DNA from: CAVVPY01 sp963750295
GTDB lineage: Bacteria > Actinomycetota > Actinomycetes > Mycobacteriales > Jatrophihabitantaceae
DNA: 64,000 nt
Direction: 5' to 3'
Assembly: GCA_963750295.1 (NCBI GenBank)
Contig: CAVVPY010000001.1
Coordinates: 2,860,569-2,924,568, forward strand
Position 1 is the stretch's first letter; every line of letters starts with the position of its first letter. The notes under the pieces were generated by a model that saw only the letters and a program-made list of their open reading frames with translations, had not been told where the DNA came from and made no database searches. Below, piece after piece: positions 8,075 through 17,145 of the stretch. The position numbers and the translations under genes are program-made.

Positions 8075-9492
8075 CCCAGCCGCCTCCGGGCCAGCCCGAG
8101 CCCGGTCCCTGGGCGCCACCGCCGGCCGGGTGGTCGCCGCAACCGCCGGCACCGCAGTGGGGACAACCCGCCCCGTCCGGCGGCGTCCAGTGGCCGTCAC
8201 CGCCCGGATCCGCCGCGGACCAACCGTTCGGCGCCGGGCCGGCACCGGATCAGGCGCCGGCGCCCCGCCGGTCGGCCCGCACCGGGCTGGTCGCCTCGAT
8301 GCTCGGCCTCGTCGTGCTCGTCGGCGGCGGAGCGCTCACCTACGTGGCGTTCTCGGACAGTTCGGAGAGCGGCGCGAGTTCGCCGAGGGCAGCGGTGCAG
8401 CAGGTCATCGACGACCTGCAGCGGGCCGACCTCATCGGCGTGCTCGACGATCTCGCCCCTGGTGAGCGGGACGCGCTGGCCAACCCGATTCGCGAAGACA
8501 TCGCCAAGCTCAAGGAGCTCAAGGTCCTCGCCGCGTCGGCGGACCCGTCCTCGCTGTCCGGCTTCTCGTTCACCACCAAGGACCTCACCTTCGGTGCGAC
8601 GCCGATCACCGTCAACGATCATGTCCAGATCGTCCAGATCACCGGCGGTAGCGTCGACGTCCGGGGTGACATCACCAAGATCCCGTTCACCGACCGCTTC
8701 CGGAAACTGACCTCGGTCGGCAGCGGGACGGACACCACCGCCTCGAGCCACACCGACATCACCTCGCCGGTACGGATCGCCACCGTGCAGGTCGGCGGCC
8801 GGTGGTACCCGAGCATCTTCTACACCGCGGCCGACGCGATGGCGAGCCGTCAGCTCCCGAAGGCGTCGGATGCAATCGTCGCCAATGGTGCCGACTCGCC
8901 CGAAGCGATCGTTCGCACCACGGTCGAGGCGCTGCTGCGCGGCGACGTCGGCGCGGCCCTGCAGGGTGTCTCGCCGGCCGAACTCGGCGCGGTGCACGAC
9001 TACGGCGGCATGCTCGTCAATCAGACCTCGGCCTGGCCGGACACCGGCGTGACAATCAAGACACTCGACCTGACCACCACGCCGATCTCGGGCGGGGCGG
9101 TTCGCGTCGGGCTGTCGAAACTCGAGGTGACGACGCCGGATGGTCAACAGCTGTCCATCAGCATCGACAAGTCCTGTGTCACGGCGTCGAGTGGACTACC
9201 TGGCGGAAGGCTCTGCGCGGCCGATGCGGCGCGCATGGCGAGCGGGTTCCTCGCCTCGATGCGCTGCATGGGCTCCACCGGCGCGGGTTGCCCGTCGCGC
9301 GTCAGCGATGCACAGCGGACCGCTCTGACGCACCTGTTCTCCGGGCTCACCGAACTCGGCGTCGCAACGAGCGAGGTGTCCGGCTCGTGGTTCGTCAACC
9401 CGGTCCGCTCCGCACTCGATCTGGACGGGACACTGCTCGACCGACTGCAGGGCGAGGATCTGTTCGCGCTGATCGGCATGGTCAAGAACTGA
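8071..9492 (+). CDS. Pro-rich membrane-anchored extracytoplasmic protein
   Basis: This 473-residue protein has a Pro/Gly/Gln-rich cytosolic N-terminus (residues 1-70). One transmembrane helix follows (about 73-92, LVASMLGLVVLVGGGALTYV), and then a large extracytoplasmic region. That region contains two similar modules, AAVQQVIDDLQRADLIGVLDDLAPGE near residue 107 and AIVRTTVEALLRGDVGAALQ near 280. They resemble the paired helix/DUF4878-like modules of exported actinobacterial proteins. Four cysteines occur late (near 370, 382, 396 and 404), suggesting disulfides. It is coupled to the upstream four-helix protein. I cannot name a function; a cell-envelope role is inferred. Confidence 0.8.
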   Translation: MTQPPPGQPEPGPWAPPPAGWSPQPPAPQWGQPAPSGGVQWPSPPGSAADQPFGAGPAPDQAPAPRRSARTGLVASMLGLVVLVGGGALTYVAFSDSSESGASSPRAAVQQVIDDLQRADLIGVLDDLAPGERDALANPIREDIAKLKELKVLAASADPSSLSGFSFTTKDLTFGATPITVNDHVQIVQITGGSVDVRGDITKIPFTDRFRKLTSVGSGTDTTASSHTDITSPVRIATVQVGGRWYPSIFYTAADAMASRQLPKASDAIVANGADSPEAIVRTTVEALLRGDVGAALQGVSPAELGAVHDYGGMLVNQTSAWPDTGVTIKTLDLTTTPISGGAVRVGLSKLEVTTPDGQQLSISIDKSCVTASSGLPGGRLCAADAARMASGFLASMRCMGSTGAGCPSRVSDAQRTALTHLFSGLTELGVATSEVSGSWFVNPVRSALDLDGTLLDRLQGEDLFALIGMVKN

Positions 9493-9536
9493 CCTCATCC
9501 GGGCCGGTGGCCCGCGTTGATCACGGCGGTGCCTCG

Positions 9537-9542
9537 TAGCAT
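9537..9542 (+). promoter_or_regulatory. Putative leaderless -10 box for rarD
   Basis: TAGCAT ends exactly 6 bases before the GTG start at 9549, the spacing expected for a leaderless actinobacterial transcript. No Shine-Dalgarno precedes the GTG. The -35 element is unclear: TTGATC at 9518 is spaced too close at 13 bases. Confidence 0.4.
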
Positions 9543-9548
9543 GAGCCG

Positions 9549-10472
9549 GTGACGCAGCAGAGCGACCGACACCAACGCGGCCTGCTCTACGGCACCGGTG
9601 CGTATCTGCTCTGGGGCGTGTTCCCGCTCTACTGGCCGCTGCTCGAACCCGCTCGGACGTTCGAGATCCTCGCGCAGCGGATGGTGTGGTCACTGCTCGC
9701 CGTCCTCGTCCTGCTGAAGATCACCCACGGGTTCGGCGGCGTGCTGCCGGTGGTGCGCGACCGGCGGAAGTTCGGTCTGCTCAGCGCCGCCGCCGTGCTG
9801 GTATCGGTCAACTGGGGCGTCTACATCTTCGGGACGAACACCGGCCATGTCGTCGAGACCAGCCTGGGCTACTTCATCAACCCGCTGATCTCGATCCTGC
9901 TCGGCGTGGTCATCCTCGGCGAGCGGTTGCGGCGCGCCCAGTGGTTCGCGGTTGCCGCCGGCGGGCTCGCGGTCGTCATCATCGCCATCGACTACGGACG
10001 CCTGCCCTGGATCGCACTGACCCTCGGGATCTCGTTCGGGCTGTACGGATTCCTGAAGAAGAAGGCCGACGTCGGCGCTGCCGATTCCCTGGCCGTCGAG
10101 ACCGCGGTGATGTTCGTCCCGGCCGCCATCACGCTGGCCGTGATCGCATCACTCGGGTCGATGACCTTCTTCAGCCACGGCGTCGATCACAGTTTCTGGC
10201 TGGCATCGACCGGCCTGGTCACGATCGTCCCGCTGCTGCTGTTCGCCGGTGCGGCCGTCCGGCTGCCGCTCAGCGTCCTCGGCCTGCTGCAGTATCTGGC
10301 ACCGGTCCTGCAGTTCTCGATGGGCGTGTTCGTGCGGCACGAGTCCGTCCCGTTCGCCGAGTACCTCGGCTTCTGCTTGGTCTGGCTGGCCCTCGCTGTG
10401 CTGGCGCTCGACGGGCTGCGCGCCCAGCGCGACGCGCGCCCCCGTACGGACGTCGAGGCGATCGGCGCCTGA
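9549..10472 (+). CDS. rarD: RarD-type EamA drug/metabolite transporter
   Basis: This 307-residue protein has ten hydrophobic helices in two EamA halves. The RarD-specific opening RGLLYGTGAYLLWGVFPLYW is present, as is VSVNWGVYIFGTNTGHVVETSLGYFINPL around residues 84-112. Members are inner-membrane permeases linked to chloramphenicol sensitivity, with unknown natural substrates. It starts with GTG and appears leaderless. It is convergent with the glycosyltransferase gene that begins the polysaccharide locus, the two stops abutting at 10472/10473. Confidence 0.9.
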   Translation: MTQQSDRHQRGLLYGTGAYLLWGVFPLYWPLLEPARTFEILAQRMVWSLLAVLVLLKITHGFGGVLPVVRDRRKFGLLSAAAVLVSVNWGVYIFGTNTGHVVETSLGYFINPLISILLGVVILGERLRRAQWFAVAAGGLAVVIIAIDYGRLPWIALTLGISFGLYGFLKKKADVGAADSLAVETAVMFVPAAITLAVIASLGSMTFFSHGVDHSFWLASTGLVTIVPLLLFAGAAVRLPLSVLGLLQYLAPVLQFSMGVFVRHESVPFAEYLGFCLVWLALAVLALDGLRAQRDARPRTDVEAIGA

Positions 10473-11696
10473 TCAGCGGCGGCGATGCCCTCGCTCGACC
10501 AGCCCCTCGATCCATCGCGTGTAGGCAAGCAGGGCGGCCGCTTCGGACAGTTCTGCTTCGGCGAAGCGCTGGCCGGCCTTGCCCATCTGCTCGGCCTGGC
10601 CACGATCACGGCCGACATCGAACACGGTGTCGAGCAGCAGTTCCGGTCGCCCGGGTGCGATGACGACACCGGCCCGGGATTCACGAACGACCTCCGCAGT
10701 GCCCCCATGGTCGGAGGTCGCGGCGACGACTGGCCGGCCGGCGGCGAAATAGGACGTGAGCTTGCTGGGCAGGCTCATCTCGGCGATCCCGACACCTTCG
10801 TTGAGCAGCAACACGTCGGCGGCCGCGAGCACGTCGGCGTAGTCGGCGTCGTCGACCGGTGGCGCGAAGTCGAGGGCGGCGACATCGCGGCCGACGTGTT
10901 GCAACCTCGCACGTTGGCTGCCCTCGCCCATGAGGACGAAGCGGACGTCGCTCTGCTTCGCCGACGCGAGTCGGGCGGCTTCGACGACATTTCCCAGGTC
11001 CTGCTTGAGCCCCATGTTGCCCGTGTGCAGCGCGACGATCTCCTCGCCCCAGCCGAGCCGCGCCCGGGTGGCGGCCCGCTCGGCCGACGGCGCTTGGATA
11101 TGCGTCCAGTTGCGGATCAGCGTCGTGCGGTCCTCGGGTACGCCGGCTTCATGCAGCGCTCGGGCGAACGCGCCATGGATGACCGCGATGCCGTCCGCGC
11201 GGCCGGCTCCCTTGGACTCGACCCGGGAGACAAGCTCAGCAACCCGAACGCCACCGACCACCCCGCTCTCGCGCGCGGCCTTGCTCATCATGTCCTGCAC
11301 GATCACACCGTAGGGCGCGCGATGCACGCGGGCGATCATTCGGGCCGCGATCGGTGACAGCAGCGCCGGTACGACTGCGACGACCACGTCGCTCTTGTGC
11401 CGCATCCCCTCGAGCACCGAGGCCAGCGAGTAGGTCAACTCGTACAGCAAGCGGCGGCCGGCGTCCTGCTTGGCCGGGACGAAATGGCGCAGGCGGATCA
11501 CCCGGACTCCGCTGTCGTCCTCGGCCGTGCGCAGCCGTCGGTAGTCCGGGTCGCACACCCAGCCGGGGTAGTGCGGGATACCGGTGATCATCGTGACGTC
11601 GTGCGATCGCGCGAGGTGGCGCGCCAACCCGGCCGTGTACGGGGCGATGCCCGCGTGTTCCGGCGCGTAGTTGATGCCGACGAGCGTGATGCGCAC
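10473..11696 (-). CDS. GT4 glycosyltransferase (WbuB-like)
   Basis: This 407-residue GT-B glycosyltransferase is predicted to add a sugar from a nucleotide donor to a lipid-linked glycan. The N-terminal Rossmann half opens VRITLVGINYAPEHAGIAPY, the WbuB/colanic-type GT4 signature. The C-terminal half has the donor-site stretch HTGNMGLKQDLGNVVEAA and the terminal EX7E region around LLNEGVGIAEMSLPSK. The GTG at 11696 was chosen; it lies 8 bases after the upstream gene's stop, and a longer frame would overlap that gene. It is the last gene of a three-gene minus-strand operon with an epimerase and a nucleotide-sugar dehydrogenase. The donor and acceptor are unknown. Confidence 0.88.
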   Translation of the reverse strand: MRITLVGINYAPEHAGIAPYTAGLARHLARSHDVTMITGIPHYPGWVCDPDYRRLRTAEDDSGVRVIRLRHFVPAKQDAGRRLLYELTYSLASVLEGMRHKSDVVVAVVPALLSPIAARMIARVHRAPYGVIVQDMMSKAARESGVVGGVRVAELVSRVESKGAGRADGIAVIHGAFARALHEAGVPEDRTTLIRNWTHIQAPSAERAATRARLGWGEEIVALHTGNMGLKQDLGNVVEAARLASAKQSDVRFVLMGEGSQRARLQHVGRDVAALDFAPPVDDADYADVLAAADVLLLNEGVGIAEMSLPSKLTSYFAAGRPVVAATSDHGGTAEVVRESRAGVVIAPGRPELLLDTVFDVGRDRGQAEQMGKAGQRFAEAELSEAAALLAYTRWIEGLVERGHRRR

Positions 11697-11704
11697 GAGT
11701 GACG

Positions 11705-12682
11705 TCAGCTCGGAACGCCCGCGTGCACGGCCAGGCACTCGCGCACGGACTCCCGGACCAGCTTCGTCGGCGCGAAGCCGAGCTTCGCGCTGGCCTTGGT
11801 GATGTCAGGGACGCGGATCTTCACGTCGTCGCCGTAGATCTCGCTCGGCGTGAAGCCCAGTGGCGCGTCGGTCTTCGGCAGCAGACCTGCCTCCTGCGCC
11901 TCCTCGTAGATGATCTGGCCCAGCGCACGCATCGAGATCGGCTCGGGATTGCCGAGGTTGAAGGCCTCGTTGTCGGTCGACTCGTCGAAGCTCCACCGTG
12001 CGATCGCCGCGGCAACATCGTCGATCCAGGTGAAGCAGCGCACCTGCTCACCGTCGCCGAGCACCGGGATCGGATTGCGCTTCTCGTCCACGATCATCCG
12101 GATGAAGTCGGCGAAGACGTGGCTGATCCCCTGCTCGGTCTCGGCCTTCTCGAACGGGGTGATGATGTTGAACGGACGCCACACCACGTACTTCACGCCG
12201 TACTGCTTCGCGAAGGCCATCGACAGCCGCTCACCGGTCAGCTTCGACAGGCCGTAGTCGGTCGCGGGGATCTGCGCCTCGAAGACCTGCTCCTCGGAAC
12301 TCGGGTGGCTCTCGACGCGCTCGAACACCATGGACGAGCTGATGTAGGCGACCTTCTCGATCCCGGCCCGTTGCGCCGCCCAGAGAACGTTCTGGTGCAA
12401 GGTGATGTCGTGGCTGAGGATGTCGGCCGGGTACTGGTGAAAGCCACCCACGCCGAAGATCCGGGCGGCTGCCTGGATGACGCCGTCGGTGCCCTGCACG
12501 CACTCGGTGGCGAAATCAGGATCGGTGAGGTCACCGACCTTGAGCTCGTAGTCACGCGTGCGGTCGATGACGCCGTAGCGGAAGAAGTTGTCCGCCCCGA
12601 CGACCTCGTGGCCCTGCTGCTGCAGGTGCGGGATGACGGCCTGCATCAGCGAGCCTTCGGAACCAGTCACCAGAAGGCGCAT
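11705..12682 (-). CDS. NAD-dependent nucleotide-sugar epimerase/dehydratase
   Basis: This is a 325-residue extended short-chain dehydrogenase/reductase. The Rossmann glycine motif is slightly non-canonical (TGSEGSLMQ, residues 6-14). The catalytic serine lies in ISSSMVFE, followed by YxxxK in DYGLSKLTGE near residues 142-150. WRPFNI marks the sugar-binding region. It overlaps the upstream dehydrogenase gene by one base (TAATG). It probably epimerises or dehydrates a UDP-sugar for the local polysaccharide. The exact reaction is not deducible; the GSEG replacement for GGxGxxG may alter cofactor geometry. Confidence 0.88.
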   Translation of the reverse strand: MRLLVTGSEGSLMQAVIPHLQQQGHEVVGADNFFRYGVIDRTRDYELKVGDLTDPDFATECVQGTDGVIQAAARIFGVGGFHQYPADILSHDITLHQNVLWAAQRAGIEKVAYISSSMVFERVESHPSSEEQVFEAQIPATDYGLSKLTGERLSMAFAKQYGVKYVVWRPFNIITPFEKAETEQGISHVFADFIRMIVDEKRNPIPVLGDGEQVRCFTWIDDVAAAIARWSFDESTDNEAFNLGNPEPISMRALGQIIYEEAQEAGLLPKTDAPLGFTPSEIYGDDVKIRVPDITKASAKLGFAPTKLVRESVRECLAVHAGVPS

Positions 12683-13992
12683 TACGAGCTAACTCCGTTC
12701 GTGTTGACGATGTTGTCAGGTTGCTGGGCGCGGTCGGGCTGCGGCACATTGCCCGCCCGGTAGATGCCGTCGTGCGACATGGTCGCGGTCGCGTCCCAGA
12801 AGTTCCACATGTCCACGACGATGCAGTCCGGGTTGGCGACGATCTCGAGCAGCGCGTGCAGATCGCCGAATTCGCGGTGTGGCGTCATCAGGAACAGCGC
12901 GTCGACGCCGCGAAGTCGCTCGACGTCGGCCACGTCCGCAACGTAGGGGTCCACCGGAACTGGTTCGGCGTACATGCCGCGGACCTGCTTGATCAGCTTG
13001 AAGCTGAGGCTGTTGCGGGTGTCGTCGCAGTTGGCCTTGAACGCGAGGCCGAGGATGCCGACCCGCTTGAGGCTCGCGATCGCGGCGACCTTGTCGAGCA
13101 GGTAGCGCGGAACGCTTTCGTTGATCCGGAACGAGCTGGCGATTATCTCGGGGTACTGGATGCGCTCGGTGAGGTAGTAGCCGTCCTTGTACAGGCACGG
13201 GCCGCCGACGTTGGGGCCTGGTCGGGGCAGGTCGAGGCGTGGGTAGTCCTCGTTGCAGGCCGCGATGACTGCGTGTGCATTCGCACCGTGCGAGTCGCAG
13301 ATCATGTAGAACTCGTTGGCCATCGCGAACGACACGTAGCGGTACATGTTCGTGATGAGCTTGCCGAGTTCGGCCTCGACCGGGTCCAGCCGGATGCAGC
13401 GCTTGGTGACGAAGCGCGAGAAGAACTGCTCGGCCCGCTCGAAACTGGCGTCGCTGAATGCGCCGACGAGTTGCGGCAGCGCCTGGATCTCTTCCACGGC
13501 CCGGGTCTGCAGGACCCGCTCGGGCGCGAAGACGAGGTGGAAGCCCTCGCCCTCCCTGGTGCCGCTGCCTTCCTCGAGCACGTTACGCAGCAGCTTGGTC
13601 GTGCCCGGAGACACGGTCGAGCGCAGCACGATGAGCTGGCCCTCAGGCATCCGCTGCGCGTGCCGGGTGAGCAGATTGATCAGCGGGTCGATTCGGGGGT
13701 TGAGGTTGTCGTCGATCGGCGTCCCGATGATGACGATGACGGTGCCGGCGGTCGCCAGACTGTCGTCGTCGGTGGTGAACGCCAGGTTCCCCCGGTCGAG
13801 CGCGCGATCCATCAGCGGCTTCGCGCCGTGCTCGACGTACGGGATCTCGCCCTGGTTGAGCCGGGTGTTGAGCTCCTCGTTGTGGTCGATGCCGACGACG
13901 TCGAAGCCGGCCTCGGCCATCACCACCGACAGCGGCAGGCCGATGTGGCCGCCGGCGCCCACGATCGACACGCGGTTGAGGTCTAGCGTCAT
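12682..13992 (-). CDS. UDP-sugar 6-dehydrogenase (WecC/Ugd superfamily)
   Basis: This 436-residue enzyme oxidises C6 of a UDP-hexose (ManNAc- or Glc-type) to a uronic acid. The dinucleotide motif VGAGGHIGLPLS is near residue 10, the GTPIDD segment near 88, and the catalytic cysteine in GPNVGGPCLYKDGYYL near 264. The UDP-binding C-terminal domain contains VGILGLAFKANCDDTRNS. The ATG at 13992 follows GGAGGG by 7 bases. The C-terminal 25 residues (PQPDRAQQPDNIVNTNGVSS) are a polar tail. It is first in the operon with the epimerase and GT. It implies an acidic sugar in the product. Confidence 0.92.
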   Translation of the reverse strand: MTLDLNRVSIVGAGGHIGLPLSVVMAEAGFDVVGIDHNEELNTRLNQGEIPYVEHGAKPLMDRALDRGNLAFTTDDDSLATAGTVIVIIGTPIDDNLNPRIDPLINLLTRHAQRMPEGQLIVLRSTVSPGTTKLLRNVLEEGSGTREGEGFHLVFAPERVLQTRAVEEIQALPQLVGAFSDASFERAEQFFSRFVTKRCIRLDPVEAELGKLITNMYRYVSFAMANEFYMICDSHGANAHAVIAACNEDYPRLDLPRPGPNVGGPCLYKDGYYLTERIQYPEIIASSFRINESVPRYLLDKVAAIASLKRVGILGLAFKANCDDTRNSLSFKLIKQVRGMYAEPVPVDPYVADVADVERLRGVDALFLMTPHREFGDLHALLEIVANPDCIVVDMWNFWDATATMSHDGIYRAGNVPQPDRAQQPDNIVNTNGVSS

Positions 13993-14136
13993 GGCGCGGA
14001 CCCTCCCCCCATTGTCGAATGGCACCGCGGTGCCGCACCCCTGCACGTCTGCGTGCCGCCGCGAGATTATCAGGGGCGAACCGCGGTCGCTTCCACCGAG
14101 CGGACTCGAACCGCCCACCGCTGGCCCCGAAGGCCC

Positions 14137-14142
14137 TATTCT
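14137..14142 (+). promoter_or_regulatory. Putative leaderless -10 box for cysH-like gene
   Basis: TATTCT is followed by exactly six bases (GTGCAC) and then the ATG at 14149. This is the TANNNT-N6-start layout of leaderless actinobacterial genes. No ribosome site is visible upstream of the ATG, in agreement. Confidence 0.45.
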
Positions 14143-14148
14143 GTGCAC

Positions 14149-14889
14149 ATGGCGGTCGACGAGCAGCGCCGTGCGCACCTGATCCAGGTTGCCGAGGAAG
14201 CCGGGCGGCGCCTGGACCAGGCCGCGCCCCAAGCGGTGCTCGAGTGGGCGCTGGACACCTTCGGCGACACGATGTGCATCGCGGCATCCATGGCCGACGC
14301 TGTGCTCATCGACATGGCCAGCCGGATTCGGCCGGGCGCGCACGTGATCTTCCTTGACACCGGCTACCACTTCCGCGAGACCCTAGACACACGGGCCCGG
14401 GTGTCCCTGCGGTACCCGATCACGCTGCAGACGATGCTGCCCAAGCAGACCGTCGCCGAACAGGACGAGTTGTTCGGCAGCTGCTTGCACGATCGAGACC
14501 CGGATGCCTGCTGCTCGCTGCGCAAGGTCGAGCCCTTGCGACGCGGGCTGGCGCCCTACGACGCGTGGGCGTCGGGCATCCGGCGCGACGAGACCTCGGC
14601 GCGCAGCACGATCGGCGTGGTCGAGTGGGACTCGAACCGCGGGATGGTGAAGGTCAACCCGCTCGCGGCATGGACGCAGGCCCAGGTCGATGACTACATC
14701 CTCGAACACGACGTGATCACCAACCCGCTGATGGCGCAGGGATACCCGTCGATCGGGTGCCAGCCCTGCACGCGCAAGGTGGCACCGGGTGAGAACGCGC
14801 GCAGCGGTCGATGGGCCGGGAGCGACAAGTCCGAGTGCGGGCTGCATCTCGACTCGTCCGGCCGGCTCGTGCGCCGCTCGACCGCCTGA
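14149..14889 (+). CDS. cysH: Adenylylsulfate (APS) reductase, CysH family
   Basis: This 246-residue enzyme reduces adenylyl-sulfate to sulfite. The iron-sulfur ligands CC (121-122, in CCSLRKVEPL) and CxxC (204-207, in GCQPCTRK) mark the [4Fe-4S] APS-type rather than the cluster-free PAPS-type. The catalytic cysteine is in the C-terminal ECGLH motif (Cys230). The PP-loop-like FLDTGYHFRET segment lies at 68-78. No other assimilatory genes (cysDNC, sirA) lie beside it. Instead it sits among polysaccharide genes about 2 kb from a UDP-sulfoquinovose-synthase-like gene that would consume its product. It could equally be the cell's general assimilatory reductase. Confidence 0.93.
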   Translation: MAVDEQRRAHLIQVAEEAGRRLDQAAPQAVLEWALDTFGDTMCIAASMADAVLIDMASRIRPGAHVIFLDTGYHFRETLDTRARVSLRYPITLQTMLPKQTVAEQDELFGSCLHDRDPDACCSLRKVEPLRRGLAPYDAWASGIRRDETSARSTIGVVEWDSNRGMVKVNPLAAWTQAQVDDYILEHDVITNPLMAQGYPSIGCQPCTRKVAPGENARSGRWAGSDKSECGLHLDSSGRLVRRSTA

Positions 14890-14995
14890 AGCCGCAACGA
14901 CCCCGTGACCAACGGCACACCGCTGCGCTGGGTGCTGCCCTCCGCGAACCCGCCGTTAGGCTGAGCACTCGCATCTCGACGGAGGGGAACGCGTC

Positions 14996-16201
14996 GTGGC
15001 CGATGGGCGGATGACGGTGCTTTCGGTCATCTACACACCGGTGTACTCCGGTCCGCAGAACCGGATGTCGATCGTCGCGAAACTGCTCGAACCGCAGGGG
15101 ATCGACGTCGTCGTCGTGCTCCCCGATGAGGGCCAGGCGGCCGCCCAGCGACTGCGCGACAACGGCGTGACCGTGCAGACGATGCCCCTGCACCGGCTCC
15201 GCAGCCGGCCGGATCCCCGCGTGCACGTGGAGTACGTCAAGACGCTGCGCCGCGAGGTCGCCGTCATGGCCGAGCTCATCGGCGATCTCGGCGTCGACGT
15301 CGTCGCGTCGAACACCTTCCCGAACCTCCACGGCCCCCTGGCCGCCCGGAAGGCCGATGTGGCGTGCGTCTGGCAACTCATCGACACATTCACGCCGCCA
15401 CCCGTCCGGGCGCTGTTCATGCCGTTCGTGTGGCGGCTCTCGGACGTCGTGATGACCACCGGCATCAAGGTCGGCGAGATGCACCCAGGGGTACGCCGCT
15501 TCGGCCTGAACGATCGCTGGCTGAGCTTCTTCCCATGCGTGGACGTCGACAAGTTCAGCGCGGACGCCGCCACTCGGGCAACAGCACGCGAGGAACTGGG
15601 CCTGCCCGCAGACGCGACCGTGATCGGAAACGTCGCCGCGATGAGCCCGATGAAAGGGCATCGCTACTTCGTCCGGGCCGCCGCACAGGTCCGCGCGACC
15701 CACCCGCACACGCGCTTCGTCATCCTCGGCAGCACCCATGCCGACCGGGAGGACTACTACCGCGACCTCTGGGCCGAGGCCGAGTCACTGGGGCTGAAGC
15801 TGGGCCACGACCTGATCGTGCACGATCCGGGGCCGCGCGTATCGGCGCTGGCCCAGGCGTTCGACATGTTCTGGATGACGTCCGAACCCTGCTCGGAGGG
15901 CGTCCCGACGGCAATCGGCGAGGCGAAGGCGCTCGGCCTGCCGGTCGTCACCACCGATGTCGGCTCGACCAGCGAGTGCGTGACCGAAGGTGTCAGCGGG
16001 TACGTGGTGCCGCCGCGCGATCCGGGCGCGATCGCCACGGCCGCTCGCCGGATACTCGACGACCCGGCGCTGCGCCTGTCGATGGGCGTCCAGGCACGCA
16101 CCGAGGCGGTGCAGCAGTACGCGTCCGAACGCGGCGCCGAGCAGCACCGGATCGCGTTCGAGCGGGCCATCGCCCATCACGCCGCCAAGAAACGCCGCTG
16201 A
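14996..16201 (+). CDS. GT4 glycosyltransferase
   Basis: This 401-residue GT-B glycosyltransferase starts at GTG with a strong GGAGGGG site about 9 bases upstream. The N-terminal half begins VLSVIYTPVYSGPQNRMSIV. The C-terminal half has the donor-binding VIGNVAAMSPMKGHRYFVRA near residue 211 and the nucleotide-sugar EX7E site in SEGVPTAIGEAKALGLPV near 300, where E301 and E309 fit the spacing. It contributes one linkage of the local glycan. The gene is convergent with an epimerase gene 14 bases downstream. Its monomer specificity is not predictable. Confidence 0.9.
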   Translation: MADGRMTVLSVIYTPVYSGPQNRMSIVAKLLEPQGIDVVVVLPDEGQAAAQRLRDNGVTVQTMPLHRLRSRPDPRVHVEYVKTLRREVAVMAELIGDLGVDVVASNTFPNLHGPLAARKADVACVWQLIDTFTPPPVRALFMPFVWRLSDVVMTTGIKVGEMHPGVRRFGLNDRWLSFFPCVDVDKFSADAATRATAREELGLPADATVIGNVAAMSPMKGHRYFVRAAAQVRATHPHTRFVILGSTHADREDYYRDLWAEAESLGLKLGHDLIVHDPGPRVSALAQAFDMFWMTSEPCSEGVPTAIGEAKALGLPVVTTDVGSTSECVTEGVSGYVVPPRDPGAIATAARRILDDPALRLSMGVQARTEAVQQYASERGAEQHRIAFERAIAHHAAKKRR

Positions 16202-16215
16202 CTCGTCCCGCGGTG

Positions 16216-17145
16216 CTACAGGACGTGCTCCAGGTACCACTGCCAGGTCGAGGCGAGGCCGTCGGCAAGTGAGACCGCGGGTTTGAACCCGAGCACCTCG
16301 CGCGCATAGTCGTAGGTCGCGAAGTTGCGCCCGACCTCGCCCGGGCGCGCCGATCGGAACTCGATCGGGTGGTAGGGCTTGCCGACCACCTGGCGGCAGG
16401 TCTCGGCCAGTTCGAGCACCGACGTCTCGACCCCGGTGGCGACGTGGGCGACCGTGCCGCCCGGGACGTCGGCGGCGAGCCCCAGCGCGATGCCTTCGCA
16501 GATGTCATCGACGTACATGAAATCGCGCGAGGCGGACCCGTCGCCGTAGATCACGATCGGCACGTCGTCGTGCAACGCCCGGAAGAACACCGTGATGGCG
16601 CCCTTCTTGTGCCCGCTGAACGGCCCGTAGACATTCGCGAAGCGCAGGCTGACCGTCGTGATGCCGAAGGACTTGGCGAAGGCGTGGCAGTAGGCCTCGG
16701 CCGCCAGTTTGCTGGCGCCGTAGGGCGAGATCGGTTTCGGCAGCGACTGCTCGTTGACCGGAGGGTTCGCATCCCCGATGAGCGCGCCGCCGGTCGAGGA
16801 GAACACGACTCGCGGGACGCCGGCCTTGCGTACCGCGTTCAGGACGCTGAACGTCCCTTCGACGTTGGCCTCGAAGTTCGCGACCGGGTCGGCCACCGAG
16901 TCGACGACCGAGCCTGCGGCTGCCAGGTGGATGACCGCGTCGACGTCCTGCACTGCCGCGGTGATCGTGTCGTGGTCACCGATCGAGCCCTCGACGAACT
17001 CGACGTCGTGACCGTCCAGGTACTCCTGGCGGCCGGAACGCAGGTCGTCGAGGACGCGGACCGTATGCCCGGCCCGCAGCAGTTTCGGGACCAGGTTCGC
17101 ACCGATGAAACCGGCTCCGCCGGTGAGCAGGATCCGCTCAGCCAT
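16216..17145 (-). CDS. NAD-dependent epimerase (UDP-glucose 4-epimerase-like SDR)
   Basis: This 309-residue extended SDR has the canonical GGAGFIGANLV motif at about residues 8-18. DDLRSGRQEYLDG follows the NAD site, the catalytic region is FSSTGGALIGD, and YGASKLAAEAYCHAF contains YxxxK near residue 145. The start ATG at 17145 lies in the 8-base overlap ATGGCTGA with the upstream SqdB-like gene, so translation is coupled. It probably interconverts UDP-hexose epimers used with UDP-sulfoquinovose or uronate in the same glycan. A longer frame in the overlapping gene is non-coding shadow. Confidence 0.9.
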   Translation of the reverse strand: MAERILLTGGAGFIGANLVPKLLRAGHTVRVLDDLRSGRQEYLDGHDVEFVEGSIGDHDTITAAVQDVDAVIHLAAAGSVVDSVADPVANFEANVEGTFSVLNAVRKAGVPRVVFSSTGGALIGDANPPVNEQSLPKPISPYGASKLAAEAYCHAFAKSFGITTVSLRFANVYGPFSGHKKGAITVFFRALHDDVPIVIYGDGSASRDFMYVDDICEGIALGLAADVPGGTVAHVATGVETSVLELAETCRQVVGKPYHPIEFRSARPGEVGRNFATYDYAREVLGFKPAVSLADGLASTWQWYLEHVL

